Source of the DNA: Corythoichthys intestinalis
Taxonomy: Eukaryota > Chordata > Actinopteri > Syngnathiformes > Syngnathidae
Direction: 5' to 3'
NCBI RefSeq assembly: GCF_030265065.1
Contig: NC_080402.1
Coordinates: forward strand, 53,441,001-53,505,000
Length of the DNA stretch: 64,000 nucleotides
Under the pieces are notes generated by a model. It made no database searches. It worked only from the letters and a program-made list of their open reading frames with translations, and had not been told where the DNA came from. Shown here one piece after another: positions 23,901-34,882 of the stretch; position 1 is the first letter of the stretch, and every line of letters begins with the position of its first letter. The position numbers and the translations under genes are program-made.

Positions 23901-26900
23901 TGGCTAAGCTAGCGCGAGTCAATGGTGGTTGAAATCAACTCCTTCAACTAATTAAACCCCCGTTAACTCGAATATTAAGCCTTATGTAAAAAATTAAAAT
24001 GGTCAAATTCGCCACATGTAGGACGTTTTGCCGACGGCGGACATTTTGTGCAGAACGCCGGAACATATTTCCTCCACACCTTTCTCACCTTTTTAACCCC
24101 TGACCCATTTTCATGCCTGGAATAAAAAATTCATAATTGAAGCATTATTTGTCCAAAATGCATGAGTGCCCTCTGGTGGAGAAAATAGTTCCTAGTTTGA
24201 CTAGTGAGTAGTTCCTTTCAAATTATTTTAATGAAATTAAAAGGATCATATCTCCGGGTTTCTGTGGTCAACCGGTGCCAGATAAAAACTAGGAGAGAGG
24301 TTAAAATCCGCGCTTTTGAGTCATGTTGAGGGGAGCGCTCCATGTCAAATACTTCATTTTAAAGGTGCTTTAAAGACACCACATAATTGAAAAGGCTGTT
24401 GTGAACATAGAACGGCAACCTTGGAGTCATGTGATTATTGTTGTGACATTTCATTGGTGTAATTGGTAGAGGTACTCTTGGCATTGCTGGCAAAAAAATA
24501 AAATAAGTGAATTTAATATGTAAAGAGGAACGATTTAATCATTCATGTGTAGCCTAAAGTAGCGGAGTAAGAGTAGCATCTTTTTCTTCACAAATCTACT
24601 CAAGTAAAAAGTATAGCTTAGTAAAACTACTCTTCAAAGTACATTTTTCTCAAAAAGTTACTCAAGTAAATGTAACGGAGTACATGTAATGCGTTAAGAC
24701 CCACCTTTGATGATTGGTTTCTCATCCATGTTTTTGTCTTTTTGTCTGCAGAATACCCACCGGAGCTTACTGCTGGATCATTAGAAGGCCAAGGCTCTGA
24801 AATAGGAAAGACCACTTCTAATGACACGGACTTGGAAAGAGACAACGCTGGCAGTACGACCACTAACTGGCTGCAGCTCTTGCCCAAAACACACGGCAAA
24901 CGCCAAGCGGTCATCGCCTCTCTGGCTTTCCAGAAGACCTGGGCACAGGTAGGTAGATGGTTTTGGAAGGGTCACCCCCCTTAAAATGCCTGGTTCATTC
25001 AAACTTTATTCACAATCATATTTATTTTTCACTTGCAGGTATGTCGTCTGTTGGAAATCCTGGAGGAGGACTATAAGAGAATGGAGAACTGGTGCTGCCC
25101 AACAGGCAAACCTGACTCCAGCGCTCAGTTGGACCATGTGACCTTCATGATCAGTAAACACCTGGAACAGAAGGAATTCTTCCTCAAGGTTGAAATCACA
25201 CCATTAAATGTGTGAGCGGAGTTCATAGAATGTTACATGTCTAATCTTCTGTAATTGTGTTTTCCCTCATTCAGGCCTGCACGTTAACCAAGGGCATCGC
25301 AAAGATCTTCTACCAGTACGTAGAGAGGAATGGCGATACAATGGGAAGGCTGGGTCACGACCAAGAAGAGCATGTTACAGGTCAGTGTGGAGGATAACAT
25401 ATACTTATCTATATATAGCTCTAAAGAGCACTCAAAGTTGATGGGTGGAGCTGAAATACCCAATATTAGTAGTTTGATTTTCTCTTAGTATTTATTAGTA
25501 TAAGTAACAAATCACAAATGTAATGGACAAATAATGCTGTAATTCGCCAAAGTGAGTGGGATTTACAGAAGTTAAAGATTATTTAATTTATGGGGAAAAA
25601 AAAAAAAAAAACTGCTTTGTAGGTTTTCTCTCATCACTGAAGAGTGGACAACTTTCAGTGTTGCCAACTACCCAGTTAGGTAAGTAGCTATTGGCTGTCC
25701 TAGTATTACTAAGTTACTATATGGTGTCATCACCTAATTTGTATAATTAGCAATTTGCATTTAATTGTAATGGGTGTTGTATAGGAGAGGAATAACGCAG
25801 TGGGAGAAGCAAAAAGTGAGTTAAAATGCACCCCAAATATGTTTAGAACTACAAATGAACCCTACCATTTTTTTTAATATTGCCAAACTAAATGGACCAG
25901 AAGTACAAAAACAGTACAGTTGTACAGTACAAAAAGAAATGATGGTAACTTGTCGCTAGATTTGTCGCTAGCTGCTTTTGATAAAAAAAAAAAGTCGCCA
26001 GATTTAGCGAGAAAATCGCCGAGTTGGCAACACTGAGCACTTCAAAACTCACTTACACTTTAATAAGTTACAGTTTATTCTAAATATTTTTCAATAGAGA
26101 AACATTAAAATAACATTATGATCTCTTACGTTAACACTCAAACAGCTTGCCAAAGGCACATCTTGCATCATTATAATATTTCCCTAACGGGTGGGTGTTT
26201 TTTTTTTTCTTTCTTTTTATAGGCATCTTAACTGATTTGTGTGAGAGGGAGAACCGTCTCCTCTGTTTATGGAATGTTAGAAAGCAACAACTGGACCAGT
26301 GTCTGCAGTATTTGGCTTTAGAACGCCGTGCCATACAGGTGACTGAGTTAGAAATCATTAGTCTCAGACAGTCAACATTGTGTGACTTGACCAAAAACAT
26401 AACAAGTTTTTGTCTTTAGGCCCAGAAGAGCATACAAGACATGGGCGAGCTTTACCTGTCGATGCACTACTCCACCGGCTCAGGCATCAGCTTCAGGCAG
26501 AAGCTGCTGAAGGATAAGGAAAACATTAAAATAATCAGCAAGGTAGGTTCCGTGTCACACCCGCATCTGAATGTTTGGATGCAAGCATTTAAAAATGGTC
26601 TTATTGGCTCCTCCACAGCAAATTGAAGAATGCGTTAAGCTTCTCATCCAACTGGCAGACGGGTACTGTGCCAAAGGACACAGCCATGCCGGCAAGATGA
26701 TAAAAAGTGTTTTGGCAGTCGACCGGTGCTACCAAGATTTGAACCGCCGAATGGAAAAGCACCGCTCCAGCTTGGAGAAAGTAAGTCTAATTTGACAATG
26801 ATACCAGCTATGAAGCTTTTTCAACGGTGTACAGGCTACACAAGGGGTATGATGTCTATCAATGTCAATGGCAGTGAATGAGTTAAGGGCAACTAGCAAA

Positions 26901-27964
26901 TAAAATAATATATATTGCAACAAATGTATTTATAGTGGTACTAAGAAAATTCGAATATCCTGAAAAGGTTGTTGTATTTCTGCAATTCAACTAAAAAGAT
27001 GAATTTGACATGTTAAATGAATGACTAAAACAGAAAAGATTGTATTTCTGGCTCAATAAATGTTTTCTTCCATGTTAAATTTCCAAAATAAAACAACTTT
27101 CACTTGATATTCTAATTTTAATTTTTATTGTGCATGCGCAATAGTTCCTTCATTATAATTGTTAATTATTATTAATAAATACAAAAATATATAAATACAC
27201 GTGCAATAATCTCATTGTAACATTTATTTATTACATGTTTTGATGCATTTTTATACATTATAAAAGATTTATGTCTGAATTTGGGGGCACTTGGAAAAGA
27301 TTCCGGCATTTACATGTACAACGTGTCACTACTGACAGACGCAGAACCAGTGATTTTGTAAATAGGTACCACTGTACATTCAAGTACCTTTAATCTATAA
27401 TGCAACAATAAAACATGTACAGAAACTAACATTTGACAAATTATTGAAATATTCTATATAATGATATGAACTAAAAAAATAAGAATACAAGGATAAATGA
27501 AGAGAGAAACAAGGGAGAAACTCAGGAAAAATAATCTAATAAAAAGCTGAATGCAAACAGCATCTTCCCAAATAGAACCATGCAAGTCATCTGGTGAAAA
27601 TTCTTCTAGCTTTAATATTTTAATATACTGTATATCACAATATATCGCAAACCGCCAAAAAGTCACAATGTCAGTTTTTGTCCAGTATTGTTCACCCCTA
27701 ATGTAGGCTGATTTCAAGCTTATTGTGCGTGCCATATACAATGGTATTTTCATAATTTGCTGCGGGTCAATAAAAACCGGGCATTTGGCCAATGGGCCTT
27801 AACTTGGACACCGCTAATATCAATAAAAGTGACTTGACTGACTGAACTGTTAGAACTTCTAAGACTTCAAAAATCGTACAGCTTATTACTAACGCAAAAA
27901 ACAATTAATTCCTCTCTGTTTCTTGGTCTATTTCTAGTTGAAGAACAAGAACAAGTGGAGTTGA
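20993..27964 (+). CDS. Gene B: TRIO/Kalirin-like spectrin-repeat gene with altered tail
   Basis: Predicted exons: 20993-21041, 24752-24948, 25039-25188, 25275-25380, 26223-26338, 26420-26542, 26619-26780 and 27938-27964. The frame is continuous and gives 309 aa; all junctions are GT-AG. Residues 1-80 are unrecognised apart from the last part of exon 2. About 60-301 match the last spectrin repeats of TRIO/Kalirin (VCRLLEILEEDYKRMENWC, HLEQKEFFLK, RKQQLDQCLQYLALERRAIQ, VKLLIQLADGYCAKGHSHA). Exon 8 begins like that of gene C but is fused by a deletion to 3' sequence, giving the tail LKNKNKWS and a stop. Exon 9 is gone and exon 10 is orphaned at 27984-28039, still open. Intron 1 is swollen by nested transposons. 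There is no GEF domain; if made, the protein would be a cytoplasmic helical adaptor or decoy (inference). Confidence 0.75.
22938..23600 (+). mobile_element. hAT fragment with BED zinc finger, nested
   Basis: Begins CAGTGTTGTCAATAACGC, a hAT-type end, inside the sister-element sequence (continuous at 46879 in the other copy). At 23340-23447 it encodes a BED-type finger, VRCKLCAGSKRLSTAISIQ then FKHHLELQHNR, the DNA-binding N-terminus of a hAT transposase. The rest of the transposase is absent and the right end was not found. Confidence 0.65.
23773..24003. mobile_element. MITE with about 58-bp inverted repeats
   Basis: The left arm (GAATTTTTTACATTAGGCTT, then GGGGTTTAATTAGT) is the inverted counterpart of the right arm (ACTAATTAAACCCC, then AAGCCTTATGTAAAAAATT). 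Non-coding; third-level nesting within intron 1 of B. Confidence 0.7.
25656..26035. mobile_element. hAT MITE in intron 4 of gene B
   Basis: Ends CAGTGTTGCCAACT / AGTTGGCAACACTG, flanked by ACAACTTT and AGCACTTC, the decayed form of the 8-bp AGCACTTT duplication that is clearer in gene C. Shared with C and partly A, so it predates the duplications. Confidence 0.7.
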
Positions 27965-28129
27965 CGGATGTTTTGTCTTTTAGGTCCCAGTTGGCAAAAG
28001 TGGCTCAACAAAAGCGTGTGGTGGCCAAACCATAATTAAGAAGTACAGTGGCTGGCAAACAACTTTTTATTCATTTTTGTACTTTTGTATTATTGTATAT
28101 ATTTTTGTATATAGTTATGGTTTTTACTA

Positions 28130-28135
28130 AATAAA
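28130..28135 (+). terminator. Poly(A) signal of gene B
   Basis: AATAAA in the conserved block that also follows A and C, about 165 bp after the predicted stop. Confidence 0.55.
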
Positions 28136-29289
28136 TTGCTATTCGTATGTGTAACAGAATGTTTTATGTCTTGAATTGTTTGAAAACTTGTGTTATTGCT
28201 TATTGGGAGGGCATAATGAGTGTATTTCTGTGTTTGTTCATTTTAATTTTATTATTATTATTTTGGTTTTTATTAAGATTTGATTGACTTAGGAATTTTA
28301 AACAAATGCACTTTAGAGTGTTGTTTGGGCCATAACAAAAGTGTATTTCTCATTTTGATTTAATATTGTCATTCACGTTTTATAAATAAATATATTAATT
28401 TTAAAATTATTTAAAAAATAAAATATAAATAAAATATAAATAATACCAAAATTAGTGACTGTTAATAAACCTTCAAAATGGGGGATGGGCGGACATTTTA
28501 CAGGTCACGTGCACCATGATAGAAATAAAGTAGTCAATAGTTGCATGCAGTCTTGCAGCAGCTGTAAAGTGCAAAATACAGCAAACGAAGTACTACTTCA
28601 CCTTTGGTTGCTGATTTTATTTGGCTGCCCACAAAGCCGACCCATAAATTCTCACTTCATCCTTTCATGCATAAATGATTTTTTTTTTTTTTTTTTTTTT
28701 TTAAACTTGAACATCATTTAACTCATTAGCTGCCACTGATAATGCTAAACGTCTAATGCATTTTAACCGGGAGGGGCGAATGAACAAATCTTCATGATGA
28801 ACGCTGAAAGATAAGCATTCACGTATGGGTCACCATTTGTGAAGCAGCACATGCTGAAGATGACGGCAACATTTTCTCACATCTAGCGCTACACAGTGTT
28901 TAAAATGGTGTGAAAATTTTTGAGTCACTCTTCCATGCACATTCACTGTAGAAGCCTTATTCACTGCGTCAATTTGTTTATTTTGAAACTGTGTTATTGT
29001 TTTTGCCACAACCCATGTCATTAAGTATTTTACTATCTATGTGCGCCGAGATTGGCTGTTCTAGTGAGTGCACCTGGTGGACATACGGTGTTTACCATAG
29101 CACGCCGTAGCATGAGCTGCATTGGAAAGGGAACTGTTTGCTGAACTACTGGAATAAATCAACCAAACCAAAACCATCCATGTGGGCAGGTCATTGCCAA
29201 TAGCCTATGCGTACATTCGGTTACAAAGGTGTAATGTTTGCTAAAATGCCAGTACATTTACAACAATATCTTGCAACTTAAACATTCAT
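28136..29289. other. 3' flank of unit B, no gene
   Basis: 28320-28820 is homologous to the 3' flank of unit C (near 45980-46300 and 48570-48830), interrupted there by the 46304-48568 element. It therefore supplies an empty-site comparison. A T-run lies at about 28680-28702. No coding sequence is recognised. Confidence 0.6.
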
Positions 29290-29530
29290 TTCTAAATAAT
29301 ACGTATTACACTTCAATGTTTGAATCTAAAACTAAATATTTAATTTAAATCTGAATGTGAAATTTAAATTTTAGGATTAAATATGAATCCTAAATCTTAA
29401 ATCTAAATCGCAAATCTAAATCTTATAAATATTAAATCTAAATTTTAGATCTTAATCTAACATCTTAATCTTAAATTTATATTTAAGATTTGGATTTATG
29501 ATTTATATTTAATATTTCGATTTCAAAATG
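29290..29530. repeat. Low-complexity TAAATCT tandem repeat
   Basis: Degenerate repetition of TAAATCTAAATC / TTAAATCT phrases on both strands. Non-coding. Confidence 0.7.
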
Positions 29531-29566
29531 TATACGTCTGGATTCAAACATCTAAGAGTAACCCTT

Positions 29567-30260
29567 TTCCCTGTAAAACTACAAATTTTAACTTGTAAAA
29601 AAAAAAAAAAAAAAAACTTGAATTCCCAAATTTTGCATTTTAAACTAAACTTGAAAAAAAAATGTAATGAATTTTTCTACAAGTTTTTTTTTCTGTTTGC
29701 AAGTGATATTTTTTTTTTGTTCTACAGGTGTTTTTTCTTTGCTACGGGTTAAAATTGACCAGTTACAAGTGCACAGGTTTTGTCACATTCCTGTCTAGTT
29801 TTTGGAGCACAAAAGTTACCTGTAGCCTAGTTGTAAACTAAAATTCCTTGTAAAATGGCAAATTTAAACTTGTAAAACAAAAAAAACCTCCAACTTGTAT
29901 TCCCAAATTTTGCGTTGTGAAATAAACATGAAAAGAACTCAATGTAATAAATTGTTCTACAGTAGTTTTTTTTCCCATTTGCAGATGATTTTATTTGTTC
30001 TTTGGGTGTTTTTTCTTTGCTACGGCTTAAGAATCACCAATTACAAATGCACGAGTTTTGTCTCCCACTTGTGGCGTTTTTAGAAACAAAAGTCACCCAT
30101 GACCACTACTTGTATATCCAAATTATATGTTGTAAAACACAATCACAAACTATTACTCCAAATCTTGGTTTAAAAAAATAGACTTTAAAAACAATCAAAT
30201 GAATAGTTCTTTGGGTGTTTTTTTTGAAGGTGTCTACAAGTGTTTTCTGAGCATGTAAGA
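29567..30260. repeat. About 280-bp tandem repeat, two and a half copies
   Basis: 29567-29800 and 29848-30085 share ordered phrases (CCCAAATTTTGC, TTTTTTCTTTGCTACGG, TTTTGTC). A shorter third copy extends to about 30260. Repeat copies carry similar accidental open frames. Confidence 0.6.
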
Positions 30261-30519
30261 TGGATTTCTGGAGAAATGCCATGTGTGTCAAAATTCTAAC
30301 CAATCAGAACGGCGATTGTTCAACCATTCAAACGGAGTAGAGGGCGGGACACACCATTGCCGACCTGCTGAGAAGGCTCTGATTGCAGTCGCAGCCACAC
30401 TACAAACCACACTTCATCCAAACTACGCCCCTCCAAACTACTACGCCTGCTTTTGTTGCGGTGGCGCGAAGAATTCGTGTACTGTACTATGAGAAGTCCA
30501 AAAGGTTTTTGCCCTAGCC

Positions 30520-31480
30520 CGGGGGTCGGCAACCCGTGTTTTGAGAGCCGCATTCGGCTCTTTAGCGCTGCCCTAGTGGCTCCCTTGAGCCTTTCAAAAA
30601 TGTTTGAAAATGGAAAAGGATGGGGGAGGGAAATATATTTTTTGTTTGAACATGGTTTCTGTAGGAGGACAAATATGACACAAACAATCGTAATGTTTTC
30701 CAATACTGTAAAAAATGTGTAGAATAAATATTACATTTCAACATTTCTGTCAACGAAGATTGTCGTCATATCCTGCTACGCACTTTTCTATCAGCAGGGC
30801 AGCTGTTGTAAGCAAACAGGCGGCTATATCATGGGCCATGGAATGGATCCCAAAGGGGAAAACAGACAGAAACTGAGAACAGTGGATTCAACGTTTCTTG
30901 GGCCGAATCAATTGCATTCATTGCCAATGTGGAAGGATTTTCTGAATGTTTGCTCTGTAGCGAGAAGTTGTCAAATTACAAAAGGAGAAATATGGAAAGA
31001 CATTTCCAGGGAAAGCATACTACTTTTGCAGCCGAGTACCCAGTAAGTTCCATTGCATTACTTTTGGAGAAATTAAAGGAATGCAAAAATAGTGGCTTGC
31101 ATCTCCAAACTCCTCCACTACTGCTGCAAGTTTTGTTGCCACCCGGGAGATTATAAAGCGTGGAAGACCGTTCACAGATGGTGATTGGTGAATGAAGATG
31201 TCATTCATCAACATATTACAACACCTATTTGCAGACTTCAAAAACAAAACCGAGATAATACAGAAAATCAAATACATGCCTCTTGCACTAAGACAGTGAA
31301 GGAAAGGGCCATAAAAATGGCAGGCAACATCACTAATCAGCAAATCAAGGACATTAATTCAGCGGCACCATACCTATGATGAGTCGCGTGATATGATCGA
31401 TATTGAACACCCTGCGCTTTTATGCAGCTATGAGAACTCTAATGCTACACTTTACCTTTTAAAACGGGGTGCTGTTTTAT
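30520..31480 (+). mobile_element. hAT element remnant with GTF2IRD2-related transposase
   Basis: The left end resembles hAT ends of the GGGGTCGGCAACCC type. At 30915-31440 the + strand carries a decayed transposase: a zinc finger SECLLCSEKLSNYKRRNMER-HFQGKH, then out-of-frame pieces RPFTDGDW, LFADFKNKTEIIQKIK, ERAIKMAGNITNQQIKDINS and DESRDMIDIEHPALLC. The order matches hAT proteins related to GTF2IRD2/ZBED. Several frameshifts and stops break it. The right terminal repeat was not located. Confidence 0.7.
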
Positions 31481-32039
31481 TTTTTTTTTATAAATGCAGG
31501 CATGTTTGTTGCCTAGATAAGGTGCACATTATGCACATTCTATTTTTTGGTTGTTTTTTTTTTTTTTTTACTTCGAATCTTCAAAATACAAATGATATCC
31601 AAATTTGGATTTCTTTATTGCATTTCTTTAATTTTATCAAGCAATTAAAGATAATTCGTTCATACTGAAATGAAGTTAAACTTGAGGCAGCATCATACAA
31701 CAACAAGTAGTTACTGTACGTGCTGCATCATTCTCTATAGAATGCACTGCAAGGAAAATAAACATTTAATCATGAAGGCTCATTATGTATTTATAGCCAA
31801 CTTACCGGTAGTCATTTTGATAGTAGGCTAGTAGATAGTAGATACATACAACATATGTTGTCTTCATTATAGACAAATTTCCGAGGTACTTCCGCTTTAC
31901 TTCCTTATGTCTGCCTACCACTTTCGTTTAAATTTTTTTTCCCATTAACTTCAATGGCGCTGGTGTGGCATTTTATTAAAAACTCAGAAAAAAACACGTT
32001 TCGGAAATACCACATCCTTCTGCCATCTCGACATGGGAA
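31481..32039. other. Intergenic, no gene recognised
   Basis: AT-rich, with T-runs and no similarity that I recognise. Confidence 0.4.
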
Positions 32040-32105
32040 GACAACATAAAGTAAAATATTATCTTTCTATATTATCTCTTATGATAATATTATATTATTA
32101 TTTTA

Positions 32106-32360
32106 TTGACTCTATGGCAGTGGATGGAAACGCCATCAGGAAGTCCCAAGGCATTCCAGTACCTGCACAGCTACAACGTTGCTCCTCATACACGAACGCG
32201 GGAATTTTGTCTTCATGAAGGCGGAAGTAGAACCAAGCCAGTGCCTCAATGCACCGTACTACAAAGCATGGGTGCTGGTAACATCGGACGGAGACGTCGA
32301 AACTGTAGGCCGTACATGTTCGTGTAGTCATGCTGCCGCTGTCTACTGGAATCAGGAAAC
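32106..32360 (+). pseudogene. SWIM-domain transposon protein fragment
   Basis: Pieces in two frames read FQYLHSYNVA, then MKAEVEPSQCLNAPYYKAWV, then SDGDVETVGRTCSCSHAAAV. This is the spacing of the SWIM-type zinc finger region (C-x-C-x-H) of proteins carried by teleost YqaJ/SWIM transposons (ISL2EU-like, family assignment by memory of conserved phrases). The upstream and nuclease parts are absent. It is a broken remnant. Confidence 0.55.
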
Positions 32361-32469
32361 CTCTGACATGTTTGACTGCGGGGACCGTGTTCTTTTTTAT
32401 GAAGGCCTCGTTTTTTTCCCTGTTAACTCTATGTTAAAGCCTTTTCTGAAAAAGCTGTACTTTTGTTTC

Positions 32470-33293
32470 GTCTGACCAGAGAACATTATTCCGAAACTTT
32501 TAGGCTTTCTCAGGTAGGTTTTGGCAGTCAAAAGTGGGGTCTTCTTGGGTATGCCACCATAGAGTCCCTTTTTATTCGGATGCCAACAACGGATAGTACG
32601 GGTTGACACTGTTGTACCCTCGGACTGCAGGACAGCTTGAACTTGTTTGGATGTTAGTCGAGGTTCTTTATCCACCATCCGCACAATCTTTCACTGAAAT
32701 CACTCGTCAACTTTTCTTTTCCGTCCACTTCTAGGGAGGTTAGCCACAATGCCGTGGGCTTGACACTTATTGATGGCACTGCGCATGGTAGACACAGGAA
32801 TATTCAGGTCTTTGGAGATGGACTTGTAGTCTTGAGATTGCCCATGCTTCCCCACAATTTTGCTTCTCAAGTCCTCAGACAGTTCTTTGGTCTCCTTTCT
32901 TTTCTCCATGCTCAATGTGGTACACACAAGGACACAGGACAGGGGTTGAGTCAACTTTAATCCATTTTAACTGGCTGCTTGTGTGATTTAGTTATTGCCA
33001 CCACCTGTTATGTGTCACCAGTAAGTAAGAGGTGCTGTTAATTACACAAATTAGAGAAGCATCACTTGATTTTTCAAAGGGTGCCAATACTTTTGTCTGG
33101 CCCATTTTTGGAGTTTTGTGTAAAATGATATGATTTTTTTTTTTTTTAATCATTCTCTTTTCCGTTTTTTTATTGCAAGAAAAATAAATGAAGATATTAC
33201 TACCAGAACATTTGTAATTGCAATCATTTCCTGGGAGAAATTGAGCATTATCTGACAGAATTGCAGGGGTGCCAATACTTTTGGCCAGCAGTG
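32470..33293 (-). mobile_element. Truncated Tc1/mariner element
   Basis: The right end GCCAGCAGTG is followed by TA (33294-33295). The subterminal motif GGGTGCCAATACTTTTG recurs at 33080 and 33264. The minus strand encodes the N-terminal half of a Tc1 transposase: KELSEDLRSKIVGKHGQSQD, NIPVSTMRSAINK, ANLPRSGRK, then RLTSKQVQAVLQ. Similarity stops near 32470, so the DDE catalytic core and the other end are missing. Confidence 0.8.
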
Positions 33294-33295
33294 TA

Positions 33296-34049
33296 TGAAG
33301 TATGATGCAATGTATGGGATTAAATACAATTTTTATTGTATATGTGTGAGAGAATAGAGAAACTAATGCCAATTTTTTTGCTGTTTGGAATTTTATATAC
33401 ATATATAAGGGTGAATCTAAGGCTTCATGTTCTTATTTACGATAGTAGTATTATTTCGCTATTGTTATTAGGTGATGTCCTAATGACAAGCTGTTTGCCC
33501 ACTGATCATTTTCTCAAAAACAGTACAAATTAAAAAAAAAAAAAAAAAAAAACATAAAATGATTCAGGTGGACTTCTGACCTTTTAGCCAGATTGCTGGA
33601 ATCAGTCAAGCATGGAATGTTGTTCCGTTCGTATTCAAAATGCACATACTAAAAACCTATAATTGTGGATTACCTACATCTTGCACCATTTGATTTCAGT
33701 TTAGTTTAAAATGTTCATAAAGCCAAATCAGAGGTTTTATAATTCAAAACATAAAAGTACAAATTCAAACAAGTGTGGCCAATGTATATTTTATATTTGG
33801 GAATTTTATTTGTATCATTATCATCAAAAGCATCAGAAGAAAAACCTGAAGATCCCAAATCCTAATTTCTTCTACCAATTCATGCCCCCAGAAACACATG
33901 TATTTAAATTATTTTTAAACAAGGACAAACGCATTCCATGCAAAAAACAATTACATTTTATTTAGTAAAATATATAAATTTATCCAACTATATACAAGAA
34001 ATCTTTTTTTTTAAGTATACACAAACTACAAAAATCATTTACAGTATGT
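33296..34049. other. AT-rich intergenic DNA, no gene recognised
   Basis: No element ends or coding similarity were seen. An A-run lies at about 33532-33552. Confidence 0.4.
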
Positions 34050-34182
34050 ACACTACAGTTCAAAAGTTTAGGGTCAAAGCGACCCCAAACTTTCGAACCG
34101 TAGTGAATCATATGGGATTTTCCATTATGTACACTTCGGTTCAAAAGTTTGGGGTCGCCCCAAACTTTTGAACAGTAGTGTA
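34050..34182. mobile_element. Twin hairpins of mariner-type ends
   Basis: 34050-34104 and 34131-34182 are each near-perfect hairpins built from inverted CACTACNGTTCAAAAGTTTG / CAAACTTTTGAACNGTAGTG ends joined by a few bases. They look like two minimal mariner-derived palindromes separated by 26 bp. Non-coding. Confidence 0.6.
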
Positions 34183-34275
34183 CATATATTAAAACTTGAC
34201 TTTTTTAAATAGTCCGAAGCTGTTTTTTTTCTTTTTACGAGGTTCTTGTCAAGGTGTGCAAGTTCATGCAAGTTC

Positions 34276-34434
34276 CTATTTGTATGTCATATAATTTGTA
34301 TGAGATACTTTGAGAACCCCACTTTTCTTTGATCCAGGTAATAGCCAGGGTCCTCCAATGTAGCGGGCCTCAATCTTTCCTACTGGCCCCTCTATTTCAC
34401 TGTATTTCACCTTTATCTTCATGATGTTTTCCAT
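34276..34434 (-). other. Unrecognised 52-codon open frame
   Basis: Begins MENIMKIKVKYSEIEGPVGK and continues IEARYIGGPWLLPGSKK. It follows a polypyrimidine tract ending AAG on the minus strand and lies just 3' of the PH-domain remnant. It could be a diverged later exon of that gene, a repeat fragment or chance. I do not recognise it. Confidence 0.25.
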
Positions 34435-34882
34435 TCCTTAAAAAAAAAACGGGGTAACGATTCAACAAGGAACAGGTGGGTGACACAGGAGGGTGCAGGT
34501 AGGAGGATACACTAAGAGTTGGCACAACAGGTGAAATCAATGGGCAATCACAGGGAAAAGTCACACTCGGAGGAAACGAACAAAACCCAACACACTCTTT
34601 TCACACAAGTCTGAACAAAACACATAACCACCTCTTATTGGGTTGCGTTTCAACTAATCTATGATGTTCTTCTACAAAACTTTTATTCATGTTGATGAAA
34701 AAAAAAATACAGTCAAGGCTAAAAATAACATTCAGAGAAAAACTTTAATTAAAAAAAGAAGTCAAGGTGGACACAAATCCTCAGCATCATGTCATAGTGG
34801 CTTATAATTTTTCAGTGCAGTGTGTGGAAATCTCACACTGGTCAAACCTAAGGAGGAAAAGAGGAGAGGAAGAGCGTCTAAC

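Larger units (their letters stand above)
22010..24119. mobile_element. Element with CAGGCATGAAAATC ends and 6-bp target duplication
   Basis: Begins CAGGCATGAAAATCTCGCAC and ends CCCATTTTCATGCCTG. Flanked by GAATAA on both sides (22004-22009, 24120-24125). A sister copy at 46304-48568 is flanked by TATAAT on both sides. A 6-bp duplication excludes hAT, piggyBac and Tc1 habits; Dada-type elements are one known 6-7 bp group, but no transposase is seen here to support a name. It contains a hAT fragment and a MITE. Confidence 0.7.
21749..24709. mobile_element. hAT-type intron 1 element of gene B with nested insertions
   Basis: Same family and site as 12257-12938, starting CAGAGGTGGGTAG, with ATCATTGG at 21741-21748 and ATGATTGG after the right end. 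It is enlarged by the 22010-24119 element. Confidence 0.75.
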
